Source: Pseudisothecium myosuroides (taxonomy: Eukaryota > Streptophyta > Bryopsida > Hypnales > Lembophyllaceae). Taken from it: 64,000 nt of DNA. Shown here in pieces: positions 44,301-54,865 of the stretch. The translations under genes and the position numbers were made by a program. Below the pieces are notes generated by a model. That model saw only the letters and a program-made list of their open reading frames with translations. It did not search any database and was not told the DNA's origin. The first letter of the stretch is position 1; each line of letters starts with the position of its first letter. The stretch covers positions 25,166,987 to 25,230,986 of the forward strand of contig OX637290.1 of assembly GCA_951799445.1 (NCBI GenBank). The letters are read 5' to 3'.

Positions 44301-44992
44301 TAAAGTAGAAGCACCTAAATGTGACACTTATTCAAGATTCGTAAATCTTGAGGGTAGCTACAGAATAAAATGATGTACACTTGTTAGGAAATGGTTTAGG
44401 AAACCAACAAAATTGGTTTGATAATTTTTCGAGCTTGTATAAATATAATACGAAATTTTGGAAACAACTCCGTAGATACACCTAATGTGGATACTAGACT
44501 AACACCAAAGTGGGCACAGAAACATCTACAAATGACACATTGTAAGCTTGCATCACACGCATGTGATTGGACAATGCAAGATCCACCCTCATGACAATGA
44601 CAACTTCTTGGAACCCCACCTGTCTATTTTGGATCCAATTGCACTCGGATTTAGGTCGTTTTTTAGGTGTCAGAACAACTCATGTAACATTTGGGTACTT
44701 CTACCTTAGTATTTAACTAAACTCTCTTACAAACTATATGAACAATTCATTTTCATCTCTATAAACATGGAAGTGATCACTTGTAGTTGAATATGTATTT
44801 GGGGTTAAGTTAACATATTTGAACTTCTAAACTCAGTCAAGTAATAAGGTAAAACTATTCAAAACCAATTGTAAACCCAGAACTGTGCTGTCTTCATAAG
44901 GTTGGATCACTCTACTGCATTCCATCTCACCCCCTCAAACCATGACAGTAGATAATGCTCAAGAGCCAGGAGGCTCGAGAGCCATTATGGGA
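41356..44992. other. Long AT-rich spacer
   Basis: 3.6 kb without a supported gene. Open frames of 60-100 codons on the minus strand (for example 42817-43125) are AT-driven and have no domain. A short (TA)n tract lies at about 42241-42258. I could not pair any element ends here. Confidence 0.45.
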
Positions 44993-45153
44993 CATAATGC
45001 CAAGTCTAATAGTTCATCACAAAACGTCCATATCTGTACTTTTCGCAAATCTAAGGGTGTAGAAAGAGGGGCTGCATTTTGAGTTATAACACTTTTCTGA
45101 CTATCCAATGGAATGGTGACAAATCTGCCTTGAAAACCGGACTTGGCATTATG
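44993..45153. repeat. Inverted repeat with ATAATGCCAAGTC arms
   Basis: CATAATGCCAAGTC (44993-45006) and GACTTGGCATTATG (45140-45153) are exact complements 133 bp apart. The ATTATGCC core recalls the hairpin at 1908-2010, which hints at, but does not prove, a shared family. Confidence 0.65.
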
Positions 45154-45672
45154 GATATGAGATGCCCATCACTACTGAGACACGAAGATAATATGAAAAG
45201 CGCTGCTCATAAAGGGGCTAGAATGTAACTGATGCATAATGCAGTTGTACATATCGTCATGTACAAAATTCCAATCCCAATGCCGAGCACGGATTTGCTC
45301 CAAAAAAGACACTTGGCTCACTCAAATTGTGTATTGAATGTCCTATAATTGAATTAAATAAGAGCTCTCAAAACCAACAATGGAATGTGCACTACTACCT
45401 ACATAGAGCATGGCAAAGGGGTACATTTTGCACTCCTACAATCTGCAGCAACCTTTATGTGACCACTTAGTTTCCTACATGAATCGCGCATCCTAAACTC
45501 AACGACTGCATTTCTCTCAAAATCATACATAGATCTACTGTTAAGAGACAGAAGAGTGAAAGAATAAGGTAAAGAATACTTCCTACAGTATCTTCAAACT
45601 ATACGCACACACAACATCAGAGAGCTTTATAGCATGTTGTAATTTTATAAATCAGATTGGATTCATAAGCCT
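45154..45672. other. Spacer and 3' region of KLCR
   Basis: The part near 45672 should hold the 3' untranslated region of the minus-strand KLCR gene. No clear poly(A) signal and no separate gene. Confidence 0.4.
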
Positions 45673-48600
45673 TCACCTTTTACGGTTCTCTTTCCTTGCA
45701 GTTAAGAGCAGTTCTTCAAGCCTGCGCGATTTAGGCGTGTAGGTCCGTCCCACATCCTTAAGAAGCTCCTGTAGCCGTTCACGATCATCATGTACATCTG
45801 GGTGGACTGTTCCCAGCTTATCCTCCTTTGCTTGTAAAACATCTTCCAAAAGTTGGGTAGCCTCATCCAATCTGTATCCAGCAAGTACCAGCGTCAAGAC
45901 ACAAGACATGACAAATGACTTATTCACTACCAGTGTGGGTCTGTTGCACGATTAACCTCAACGGGTAACAGAGTCAGATCTCTAGCTCATAAAAATATTA
46001 CAGCTGAAGTGAGACTGCATAGCACTACACCATACCGTGCAACTTAAGCTAGGTACACCTGTCAAGAGACGAAATGGAAGAAGATTTCATATATCTGAGC
46101 AGATGAATCGTCTTCTTCATTGAAGATGTTTGAAAGCTAATTCTGATAATATGAAAGCATTTGCAGGTCAAAAATAGTAACCTACAAAAGACAACAGAAT
46201 TGTGGAATATCTATGTGCTTACAAGAGAGATAATCAAAGAGCACCTCAGTTCATAGGATGTATAACAGGTAGAAATGTAACGTCACCTGCCAAGTGCATC
46301 ATAGCTGCCGGCTAGGTTGGTGCACACATCCAAAGTATCTAGGTGATATGGTCCGTAGGTGTCCTCCAATATACTCCGGGAATTTTCAAACAATTCCGCG
46401 GCCTGCTCGATATCACCAAGCTCTACGCAAGTAATGCCCATTTGGTTCAAGAGCATGCCTAATAACGGTGTCTTTTCCAACCCTCCATCCCGTAACTTGC
46501 AAGCTGCACTCTTAAAGGCGTCCATTGCAGGCTCAAACTTCTCCATCATATAGTACAAAATTCCCATTTGAGCTTCAATGCCACCCATTGCAGCTTGATG
46601 ACCTGTAAATAAAATAACGAGATTAGTGTGATAAAAATGCCAGTCGAATAAATCAATGAACAAGATCAGAAGGTAAATTTAAAGACGATACTGAAAAATA
46701 GAGTTCAACCTGGAAGAGACTCCTGGATAGTGAGTGCACGCTGAAGGAGCAAAATCGCAGTGTCTTTCTCATTCATTTGCTCATAAACTGCCGCCACATC
46801 AGCAAGTCCACTTGCAATATCATTGGGATTGTGTCCAGAACCCTGCTTTCCATAAATATGTAAAGCATTTTCGCAGAATGCTTTGGCATCGCGAAGCTTG
46901 TTGGTCTTCATATAAAGCTCAGCAAGGCTGACGTAACACCCAGCAACCAACGTGTGATTGTCACCTTTCAGAGCCTTGAACATCAGGATAGCTTTCTGGT
47001 ATGCGCTAACTGCCTCAGAATCTCGACTGAGCGCAAGTAACTCATCACCAATGCTTAGACTTACTGCTGCCGCATCGAGCTAGATTCCAAAACGAAGAAA
47101 CAGAACATAGAATCAGTACGAATGCTCTGCAACCATTAAATGTGCGCCCATAACTCGAACAGATTTACCTGTACATAGTGCCTCTATGAGAAGCCAAAGA
47201 GATTTCTGCTTATCACGACAATATCCAGGTTGAAGTTGTATTACTGTGAAGTGATAGTATGGTAGGTCTGATATTTTTAATAGAAGTCAAGAAATCTACC
47301 TCTACATGTTATAAAAAACCACTATTCCAAATATATTTAAAGGATATACCTCCAAATTGTTAGCTTGTAAGGTTGTCGAAGCAAGCATCAAGTTCTCAAG
47401 TGCTTTTTCATGACTCCCTTTGGCACTCAAAACTAGTGCCAGAAGACGCCGATCTGCTGCTTCTTCCAAGGAGCCTTCCTCGCCATGTTCTTTGTGAATG
47501 GTAAGTGCATGATCACACAACGCCTCAGCTTTGTCAAAATCCAATGCCTGCAGAAAAAATCCAACATTTTAATAAGTACATTTCCTTCTCAACATGGATA
47601 TGAAAATCTTTCCAAGAAACCAAACATTCATCAATGCTTCCAACACACGCAATTAAAGGGAATCGACAAACCTGCAAGTGAGCTTCAGCAATGTAGTGAC
47701 ATGTTTCACCAACTCGAGGGTCCAAGTCTCCAAGCATTGCCTTCTGCACCCTCAAGGCACGATGGTATGATTCCAGTGCAGCACTTTGCTTTCCAAGCAG
47801 ATTGAAGGAGTCCCCAAGCTGCATGTGACCAGAAAATTTTGCCAAAGCATGATCCTCACTTTCACCTGTTACGGGGATAACCACTGACCTCTCCAAAAGA
47901 GGGATGGCATCATCAAAATTTCCCAGCCTACCATACAATGCTGCCAATATCTGAAGGCTGGCAATGAATTCCAAGCTAGGTTGGCCGTTGTCGGTTTGCT
48001 TCTCGTAAAACCTAACTGCTCGAATGCCGTACTCAATGGCTTTGGATTGATCTTCTTCCGTCGAATACAATTTTGTCAGCTTGATCAGATAAGGACCAAG
48101 ATGTGAGTTGGAACCCTGTGATTCATCGTTCATCATTGCATCAATTGCAGATACTGGCATCAAAGGCATGACTTTAGAAGGTGTTAGTGATGGGTCATTT
48201 GTGGCGACATCCTCACTTTCAGCATCACTAAGATTTGCATTGCTGGGTCGTCTTCTCTCGGGAGTCGTATTCCTGCTCTTTCGGGCGGCCGAAACGTCTT
48301 TGGGAGATTGTGATTCCGGATTACTAGAGACCTCCAACCTTGGGCTGACAGATTCCTGGGGCGGAGCCAATTCTCTTGGCTCATGTTGTCCAGGCACTAA
48401 TTTCGCTTCTGGGGACTTGACATCAACCCTTGTGATAGCTTTTGCTCCAGCCTTCTCAGGCACTTGCACCGCTGGTGGGCGATGAGCACCAAGATTAGGA
48501 GTTGATAACTTCCTCACGAGAGCCTCCATTTCTTGCTTTTCCTTGTTCCTACTGTCTGTCGTAACAATCCTCTTTGGTTTCTCTGCGGTGCTTTTCCTAG

Positions 48601-48865
48601 GTCTCTCCGAACCACTAGATTGAGCCTTTTCAGATGCATGCAGCGGTAGCTTAGTGACGCTTCTCCGACCAGGTTCAGTCTTTGCTTGGCTCTGTGCAGG
48701 ACCTTTAGGGGCCAGGTCTGGTGATCTCTTGATAGCACCAGGTTTAGGTTTAAGTAACTTAATTGAGGAACTTGGATTTGAAGGTTTGCCGTCTCTTACA
48801 GCCATCGCTGGCCTACTGTCATCACGAGTTGGCAACACCGTAGGCAAGGAAGGCTCCATCATCAT
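45673..48865 (-). CDS. KLCR: Kinesin light chain-related TPR protein (KLCR/CMU family)
   Basis: Five coding exons on the minus strand: 47672-48865, 47350-47547, 46710-47079, 46287-46602 and 45673-45871, with consistent phases and GT-AG borders; 758 residues. Start taken at the first ATG of MMMEPSLPTV (48865). Residues 1-240 are Ser/Pro/Lys/Arg-rich and probably disordered and basic. From about 255 a run of tetratricopeptide repeats follows, including AIEYGIRAVRFYEKQ, ALESYHRALRVQKAMLGD, EEAADRRLLALVLSAKG, LAELYMKTNKLRDAKAFCENAL, GGIEAQMGILYYMM, LLNQMGITCVELGDIEQAA and YGPYHLDTLDVCTNLAGSYDALGR. Plant KLCR proteins (CMU1-3 in Arabidopsis) bind cortical microtubules and hold them in place while cellulose synthase tracks along them. 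The basic N-terminus is longer than in the Arabidopsis proteins I remember (about 600-660 residues). Confidence 0.95.
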
Positions 48866-48960
48866 GCTGGCACTCGTCAAATTAGAGCAATACAGGGAGT
48901 CGACGAGGAAGCAATTGGGCCATGGAACTTAAGATTCCTCAAGGTGGAGGGCAAACTTAG

Positions 48961-49809
48961 CTGCAAATCACAGCCGATAGCCATTCCAACTTTAGCTTCG
49001 ACTCTACATCAAAAGTTGAGGTCAAAGTTCGTGCCACCTAGTCAAGATGGCAAATTTCTCAGGCATATTCGTCGGATTCTATCAAAGTATCACCAAAAAG
49101 AGCATAATACAACAGAGAAACTGCCAAAACGGTTCTTTCATGCATTCCAGAGTATAGAACTAATGAGTTGTACAAGAGAGAGCAAGGATCAAATCCGGCT
49201 TTGAGAAACTGCTCGTAGGAATGCCACATTTCCGTAGCTCATTTCTCATCGCAGAAACCACACCATTTTCTCTCAGCTCTTTGCTTACGATTCTTTGACT
49301 CCAAACCGTAATTTCCAATCAAATTAGATTGCCTAGCAGTCCTTCCGAACATGACTAAAGAACGCTTCAAGGCATGCCCGCAACCAAAATTCCAAGAGTG
49401 ACCCCTACACACCTAAAATAAATCCGGTTTCAATATTAAAAAATAAACCTACTCAAATGCTTCAAATTTTAAAACAACGGCTTTCAAATTACTAAAACTT
49501 AATGGTCTACCTCTCAACGATCATTCCATTCAGACTCGCGCTCACCTTCGTTACGAAAAAATGGAATACTCTCGTCCTCCTATTTCTAATTCAGCAACAC
49601 TCTAAGTCTTCGTATGTATACTTACAACTTGAGAACATAGTCCGTACAAACAGAATCGCGAAAAACGCGGTGAAACAAAATAAAAAACGCAATCATTCCG
49701 TTATCCAGTAATCATGATGCTCACTCTCCAAAAATTTTAATTCACACAAACACAAAACAACACAACAGCACACCCGGATCATCAAAAAAACACCTTCAAC
49801 ATCACTTAC
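48961..49809 (-). other. Probable 5'UTR intron of KLCR
   Basis: Reading the minus strand, a strong donor TATG/GTAAGTGATG at 49809 and an acceptor GATTTGCAG/CTAAGTTT at 48961 enclose an 849-bp T-rich segment. The leader exon would be about 49810-50540 and the second exon begins 95 bp before the ATG. Long leader introns are common in plant housekeeping genes and often raise expression. No transcript evidence is available. Confidence 0.6.
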
Positions 49810-50540
49810 CATACGAACCTTCGACGATCCAACACCAAAGCACCTCCCTCGTCCACAAACATCTCATTCCGACGAGCTCGCCGCCTGGCCAGCATTCACA
49901 ACCGCCCACAGGCGAGAACAACACCAAAAACTAACTGCAAAACCGCAAACGAAACCAGAACCACCTCCAAAGTCAAAGCCGACATCACCCGTACACCCCG
50001 ATCACCCGTACGCACTCAGAACCAGGACACGCCAGCACATTACAGTAAATTACAACCAGAGATTCAAAAAACACTCTCCACGACCTTCGGAAAACCACTC
50101 TACAGGACTCTCCACTCTCCCGCATCGCCACATTCACTGCAAACAAGCACCTTGGACGCACCCCAAAGCTCGAAACCGAACACTAAAACTGCCGAGCCGA
50201 TCAGATCGCAAGAAATTCCAAAGGAAGAAACGGAAATGGAAACGGAAATGGAGAGGCTCACCGAGAACGAAGGCGTAGTGTGGACGCTCCAGGTTTCAGA
50301 GAAGGTGGGTGCGGTGGATTCGGTGAGAGGAAATTCAAAGGGAACAGGCGCCCTAAAGCAGAGCGCGAGGGCGGGAGGGAGTGGACACGGAAGCTGTGAT
50401 GATGATGATGATGAGAGAGTTTGCGAAGCCGGGGCGGGACGGCAGCTGCGAGAGAGACGCAGACAAACGCGGAGCCAACGGAATGCGTCCGTTGCGTTCA
50501 GCGGGGTTCGATGCCTCGTCGGAGCGGGGATAGGGGCTGG
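49810..50540 (-). promoter_or_regulatory. KLCR leader exon and promoter-proximal region
   Basis: The segment is GC-rich and, on the minus strand, CT-rich (CTCTCTCGCAGC, TTTCCGTTTCC repeats), as in plant leaders. Open frames on both strands (50100-50624 minus, 50152-50544 plus) are low-complexity and not conserved. A CATCAT(n) trinucleotide run lies at about 50399-50412. The transcription start is not resolved. Confidence 0.45.
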
Positions 50541-50662
50541 ATAATCATGGTGCTCAGTTCTGTAAGTTATGATTCCAAAATCTATTTGGTGGAGGTGTCC
50601 AAAGTTGCCTATTACATTCCTCACTTGTTTAAAAAAAAAAAAAAAGTTCCCTAATATAAATA

Positions 50663-50849
50663 CAGTAGAACCTCTCTAAAGCAGTAGGTCCAGGACCGGT
50701 TGACAAGATTACATTAGAGAGGTTTATTTGTTTGTAGAGGGCCATTTTTAGTCATAACCTTTGAATTGGGGACAAATTTAGGATTAGTCTGACAACATTA
50801 CCTTAGAGAGGTTTACTGGTTTTTAGAATAACGACTTAGGGAGGTTCTG
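50663..50849. mobile_element. Emigrant/pogo-like MITE
   Basis: Left end TA-CAGTAGAACCTCTCTAAAG, right end CTTAGGGAGGTTCTG. CAGTAAAACCTCTATAAATT is the terminus of the plant pogo-related Emigrant/Lemi1 MITEs, and these ends are close. The internal block AGAGAGGTTTA(T/C)(T/A)(G/T)G is also repeated. 187 bp. The right TA has become TT. It lies just upstream of the KLCR promoter. Confidence 0.65.
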
Positions 50850-51565
50850 TTGCAATGAAATTTAGTATTGGCAATACTAATTAGGAACTCTAACATTAAA
50901 TGGCAACAATGTTGGTTATGTTACCAACACTATATTTCAACATGAATATTGTCAACTAAATTTTCACAAAAAAAAACAAATTACAATCAAGATGGTTTAC
51001 CCTGCACTAAATTAGTATTCAATATGAACACTAATTGTCAACTGAATGAAAATTAGAGTGAGTTACATGATAGGGTAAATGATACCATAGGTACCATAAC
51101 ACTGAATTTCACTATTAGTGTTAGTACTACTAACTACAAGATTGTTTTTTTGTTTTTTTCCACAATTGTTTATAGATCAATAAAATCTTGTCCCTTATTT
51201 GAAGCCACTAACTTTGAATTTTGTGACCTCTCCAAGAGACAAAATTAATACCAAACTTTTGCTTTAGGTTGGCATAAATTAAGAGTCTTGTGGTGTAAAA
51301 AATAATTGTGCATCACAACTACGTCTAATACAATGTGAAATCCATATATAAAAATGCCATAATATGCCCACTAGTTGACCATATTGCCTTGATAAACAAC
51401 TAGGACTACACCATATAGGTAGTTGAATCCGAACATTATGATGAAATAACTATACATCTTTCAACATCTAAGTTGAGGTTGTGGGTTGGCCAACGTATAT
51501 AAAAGCAAATTTAAGTCATTGCTTGACAAGAGACTATAGATTAGATGCAATTGTGAGACCCATCT
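50850..51565. other. AT-rich spacer
   Basis: No gene. A small palindrome TTAGTATTGGCAATACTAA occurs at about 50862-50880, among several AACACTAAT/ATTAGTGTT words. Confidence 0.45.
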
Positions 51566-52405
51566 TTAATCTCTGAAGTTCTTTGACTATGTTTTCACCA
51601 AAAACTCTCCAAAATTGCCATTTCTAGTACAAGTACCAAATTTTAGGTTAAAAAAAAAACATTTTTAGACACAAGTAACGATAGGATTGTCCGTGCAAAA
51701 AAAAGGGCAGCTGCACTCTTCAAGGTCACATTTGTATAAAAAAATGTCCAAAATGGTGGTGCTTCATTGAATTATTTTTCCTAAACAAGTTGGTTACATG
51801 CTTAAAAAATTTCAAATCATTTAGAATTGTACATTATATATTATATAGGAAAGAAATAGTAAGTAGAAAGAAGTAGAGAATGATTCAAAATACAAAATTG
51901 TTAAGAATTTAATTATGGAATTGAAAAATGTCAATTCCAAAGGTTGCAATGTTGTTATAAACAATCTACATCCTATTATTTTATTTTATTTTTTAAATAC
52001 TGAAAATTAAATGAAATAAACGACTTCAAAGTTAATTTTAGAGTAGAGAATCTATAAGTGTTTGCAAACTAAAACTCCTCATAACTTTTGACTCATTGAT
52101 CGAAATGGAATTATTCAAAGCTTTCCACGTATATATAAATCTAGAAAACCAAAGTCAAATTTTTGTTTTTGAAAAAAGTAATTTTTTTAATCTGCCCGGC
52201 CTGCCTAAGTTGAAAAACAAACAACATATTAAGCCATAATTTTTTACTCTTATTTTCAAATGTCATAAAATCTGGTGCATAAAGATATTCCTTGTCCCCA
52301 CCTTCTACTAGAATTTTAGCCTAAAAAATGAAAATTTCTAGTCACAAGTACTTGCCCAAAATCGTTGCATTGCTAAAAATAGCAAGCTAGTCCTTTAGGG
52401 GTTGA
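51566..52405. mobile_element. TTAA-type MITE (copy H)
   Basis: Left end TTAATCTCTGAAGTTCTTTG (diverged), right end TAGTCCTTTAGGGGTTGA; 840 bp. The right half carries CTCATAACTTTTGACTCATTGATC, GCTTTCCACGTATATATAAA and CTGCCCGGCCTGCC, the same blocks that form both arms of foldback copy A. It therefore represents the normal, non-palindromic parent layout. Confidence 0.75.
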
Positions 52406-52597
52406 TTGCCTTTCATAAGCTTTTGATGCCTAATCTCAACCAATCTAAACTTTAGCCTTTTGTAATGTGCATTTTGTGCCTAGTCAACTCAAATGACAAT
52501 GATACCATCATGAACATAAGTGGTTTGCCCTCCTAGAATTCTTCAATGCATGTCCAAGGATGTAGTATGAACTAAAGATCTCCCATAGTGAAGACAA

Positions 52598-52954
52598 CAT
52601 CACAAAGTTTAGACCCTACGATTTGGCAACAATTATCGTGCGGTTATCATTGTTTCATGGGTTCGTACCATAATTGCACTGACTCAGTGTGTTTTTGTGC
52701 ACTGAATTAGTGCGAAAACAATGAATATCAATAGCGTACGGTTTATGTACTTTAACTATATGATTGCTGTGCAGTTTTGACACAACAATTATATAGTTAA
52801 AGTACATAAACCGTACGCTATTGATATTCATTGTTTTAGCACTGATTCAATGCGTAAAAATACACTAAGTTAGTGCGATTATGGTACGAACCCATGAAAC
52901 AACGATAACCGCACAATAATTGTTGCCAAATCGTAGGGTCTAAACAATGTGATG
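52598..52954. mobile_element. Long hairpin MITE, about 165-bp arms
   Basis: CATCACAAAGTTTAGACCC at the left is mirrored by GGGTCTAAACAATGTGATG at the right. The arms stay paired through CTACGATTTGGCAACAATTAT, GGGTTCGTACCATAATTGCA(C), TCAATAGCGTACGGTTTATG and AAAGTACATAAACC to a loop near 52773-52790. Long inverted termini would suit a Mutator-like MITE, but no 8-9 bp target duplication is visible. Confidence 0.85.
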
Positions 52955-53220
52955 AAATCCAATCTCCTAGAGGTTGAGTTGAGAAGGGCAGTGTCAAACA
53001 TGCCATACATCAACTACGTGGCCACTAGTCACACAATAACATAATAGTCCCACCTTTCTTCTTTCTACAAACAAAATACAAAAGACCATTGTCTAAACTA
53101 CCGCCAACTCTAGATACATGGTGTCCTCAATCGGCCTGTAACAAGGAGCATGATTCTTCAGGATCTAAGAATAATGAAAAAATAATTTTTGGCTATTCTT
53201 TAGCGATGTGACTAATGTTA

Positions 53221-53949
53221 GGTGACTGCAAGAAACACTTGTACTATTTTGCGTCACACTTTGCATGCTGATTTGTTTTTTGGGCATAACTTTTGCGTTT
53301 TAGATCCAAATGACTTAAGATTTATAGGAAAAGTGCTCATGACCATTACACACCTTCTCTATTTTTTTTGCAATTTTCAAAAATGTTTTACTACCCAAAA
53401 ATAGCCCCAATTTCATGTCACACTTGCCAATTTGGGGGTTTATAGTACTATTTAGTACCCCAAAAAACGAATTTGGAGCTGAAATTTTGAGGGAATGGTC
53501 TTCTAGTAGACTTGTAGCTATGCAAAAAATGAATTCTAAAAATAATTAATTTTTTATTGTGTGGAAGTCCACAAAAAGAGCTTCTTTCTTCTTACAATTC
53601 AGAATACATAAAATATTATTTTGGTGGTTCTTTTGGTGAATGACCATTTCCATAGAGTTATTACAAATGGGCATTTTTTATTTTTTTATTTTTATTTTTT
53701 TTCCTATTTTCAACTAATTAAAGCATCAAAGTGTCTATTTTCTTGAGATTTGGCACTTTTCTAGTTCTCCCACTTAGAGATTTTTTCTATGCTTTTCCTT
53801 CCCTGGATATCTTCATCTTAAAGGAATATATATTGGTTATATTTTTCAAAAATTGAAAAATGATTTTCCTAATTTTAAACTACTCCAGAAGAAAAAGCGT
53901 AAGTACTGCAAAAACGCAACAAAATTGGCAGGTGTTTCTTGCAATCACC
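53221..53949. mobile_element. TIR element, GGTGATTGCACGAAACAC family (copy 2)
   Basis: Ends GGTGACTGCAAGAAACACTT and GGTGTTTCTTGCAATCACC; 729 bp. Collinear with 12494-13220, sharing TTTTTGGGCATAACTTTTGC and CTTGAGATTTGGCA blocks. No coding frame. Confidence 0.8.
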
Positions 53950-54367
53950 TTGTTATTACTTGGTGCTTCATGAATTTTGTGCAAGGTTCAAGATTAGTTC
54001 ATACAGGGATGGGATGGAAATGAAAACTTGCAAAAAAAAAAGATCTTATGCCTAAATTCTTCTCAAGTTCTTACTATACTTTGCCTAAAAATTTCCAAAT
54101 CTACATTCGCTCTATTTCAAATGTTTGGGCAAAGTCTTACTTGATTTGGGTACTCCTTGCTAATGCACTAGAATGTGAAGAGAAAAATGTTAGTGACATT
54201 GCCCAAAAAATTTCAATGACATATGGTTTTCTATAATTTGGATGAAATTTACTAATTTTAGGCAATCTTGAGGATGGAAATACATGCATGATGGACAATT
54301 GTCCCAAAATCGATGATAGTTCAAACTCAGCCGCATTGGCACAATCAAGTTGTGATATGCACATTTA

Positions 54368-54755
54368 AGGTAGAAACACCCAAAAGCGTCCCTACTCCCA
54401 TTCCTATACCCTAGAGGTCCACTAAATGTGTCCCTAGACATTTGTTAATGTATCCTACAAATGCTTAACCCTAATTTGTTGATGAATTTGAAGGACACAT
54501 ACTTCACTCTGATTTGCTGACTATTGATTTCTGCAGATTTTGGTTCAGGGTGTACCTATGTGACATTTTCAGTGGTCTAAGGAGCCGGCACTTTCAAAAA
54601 TCATAGAAATTACATACCACATCCGAAAAATCTAAATTTTTTTTTTGAATATTCATGATTTTCACTCGCTAATACTACAATAATATTATATTTAGGAAAA
54701 GATGCCTCCAACTATGCTGAATTGCTAATATTGACAGTTTTGGGTGTTTCCACCA
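54368..54755. mobile_element. Small TIR element, AGGTAGAAACACCC family (copy 3)
   Basis: Left end AGGTAGAAACACCCAAAAGC, right end GTTTTGGGTGTTTCCACCA; 388 bp with TA at both borders. Nearly identical in layout to 27592-27977. Confidence 0.85.
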
Positions 54756-54865
54756 TACAGATTGATGCAGCGAAAATGACGGAAGGGGGGGAGTAAGGTG
54801 AACCACCAGTAATCAATTTCATTGTAAGGTCCTTGTGCATTGAAATCACCTCTAGGGCGGGAGTG

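Noticed and set aside
47534..47671. Extension of the large KLCR exon to an in-frame stop at 47534
   Set aside because: The sequence after the CAG/GTTTGTC donor is not TPR-like, and splicing to 47547 restores the conserved ALDFDKAEALCDHAL segment.
50100..50624. 174-codon minus-strand and 130-codon plus-strand frames overlapping each other
   Set aside because: Both are low-complexity translations of the KLCR leader; neither resembles a known protein.
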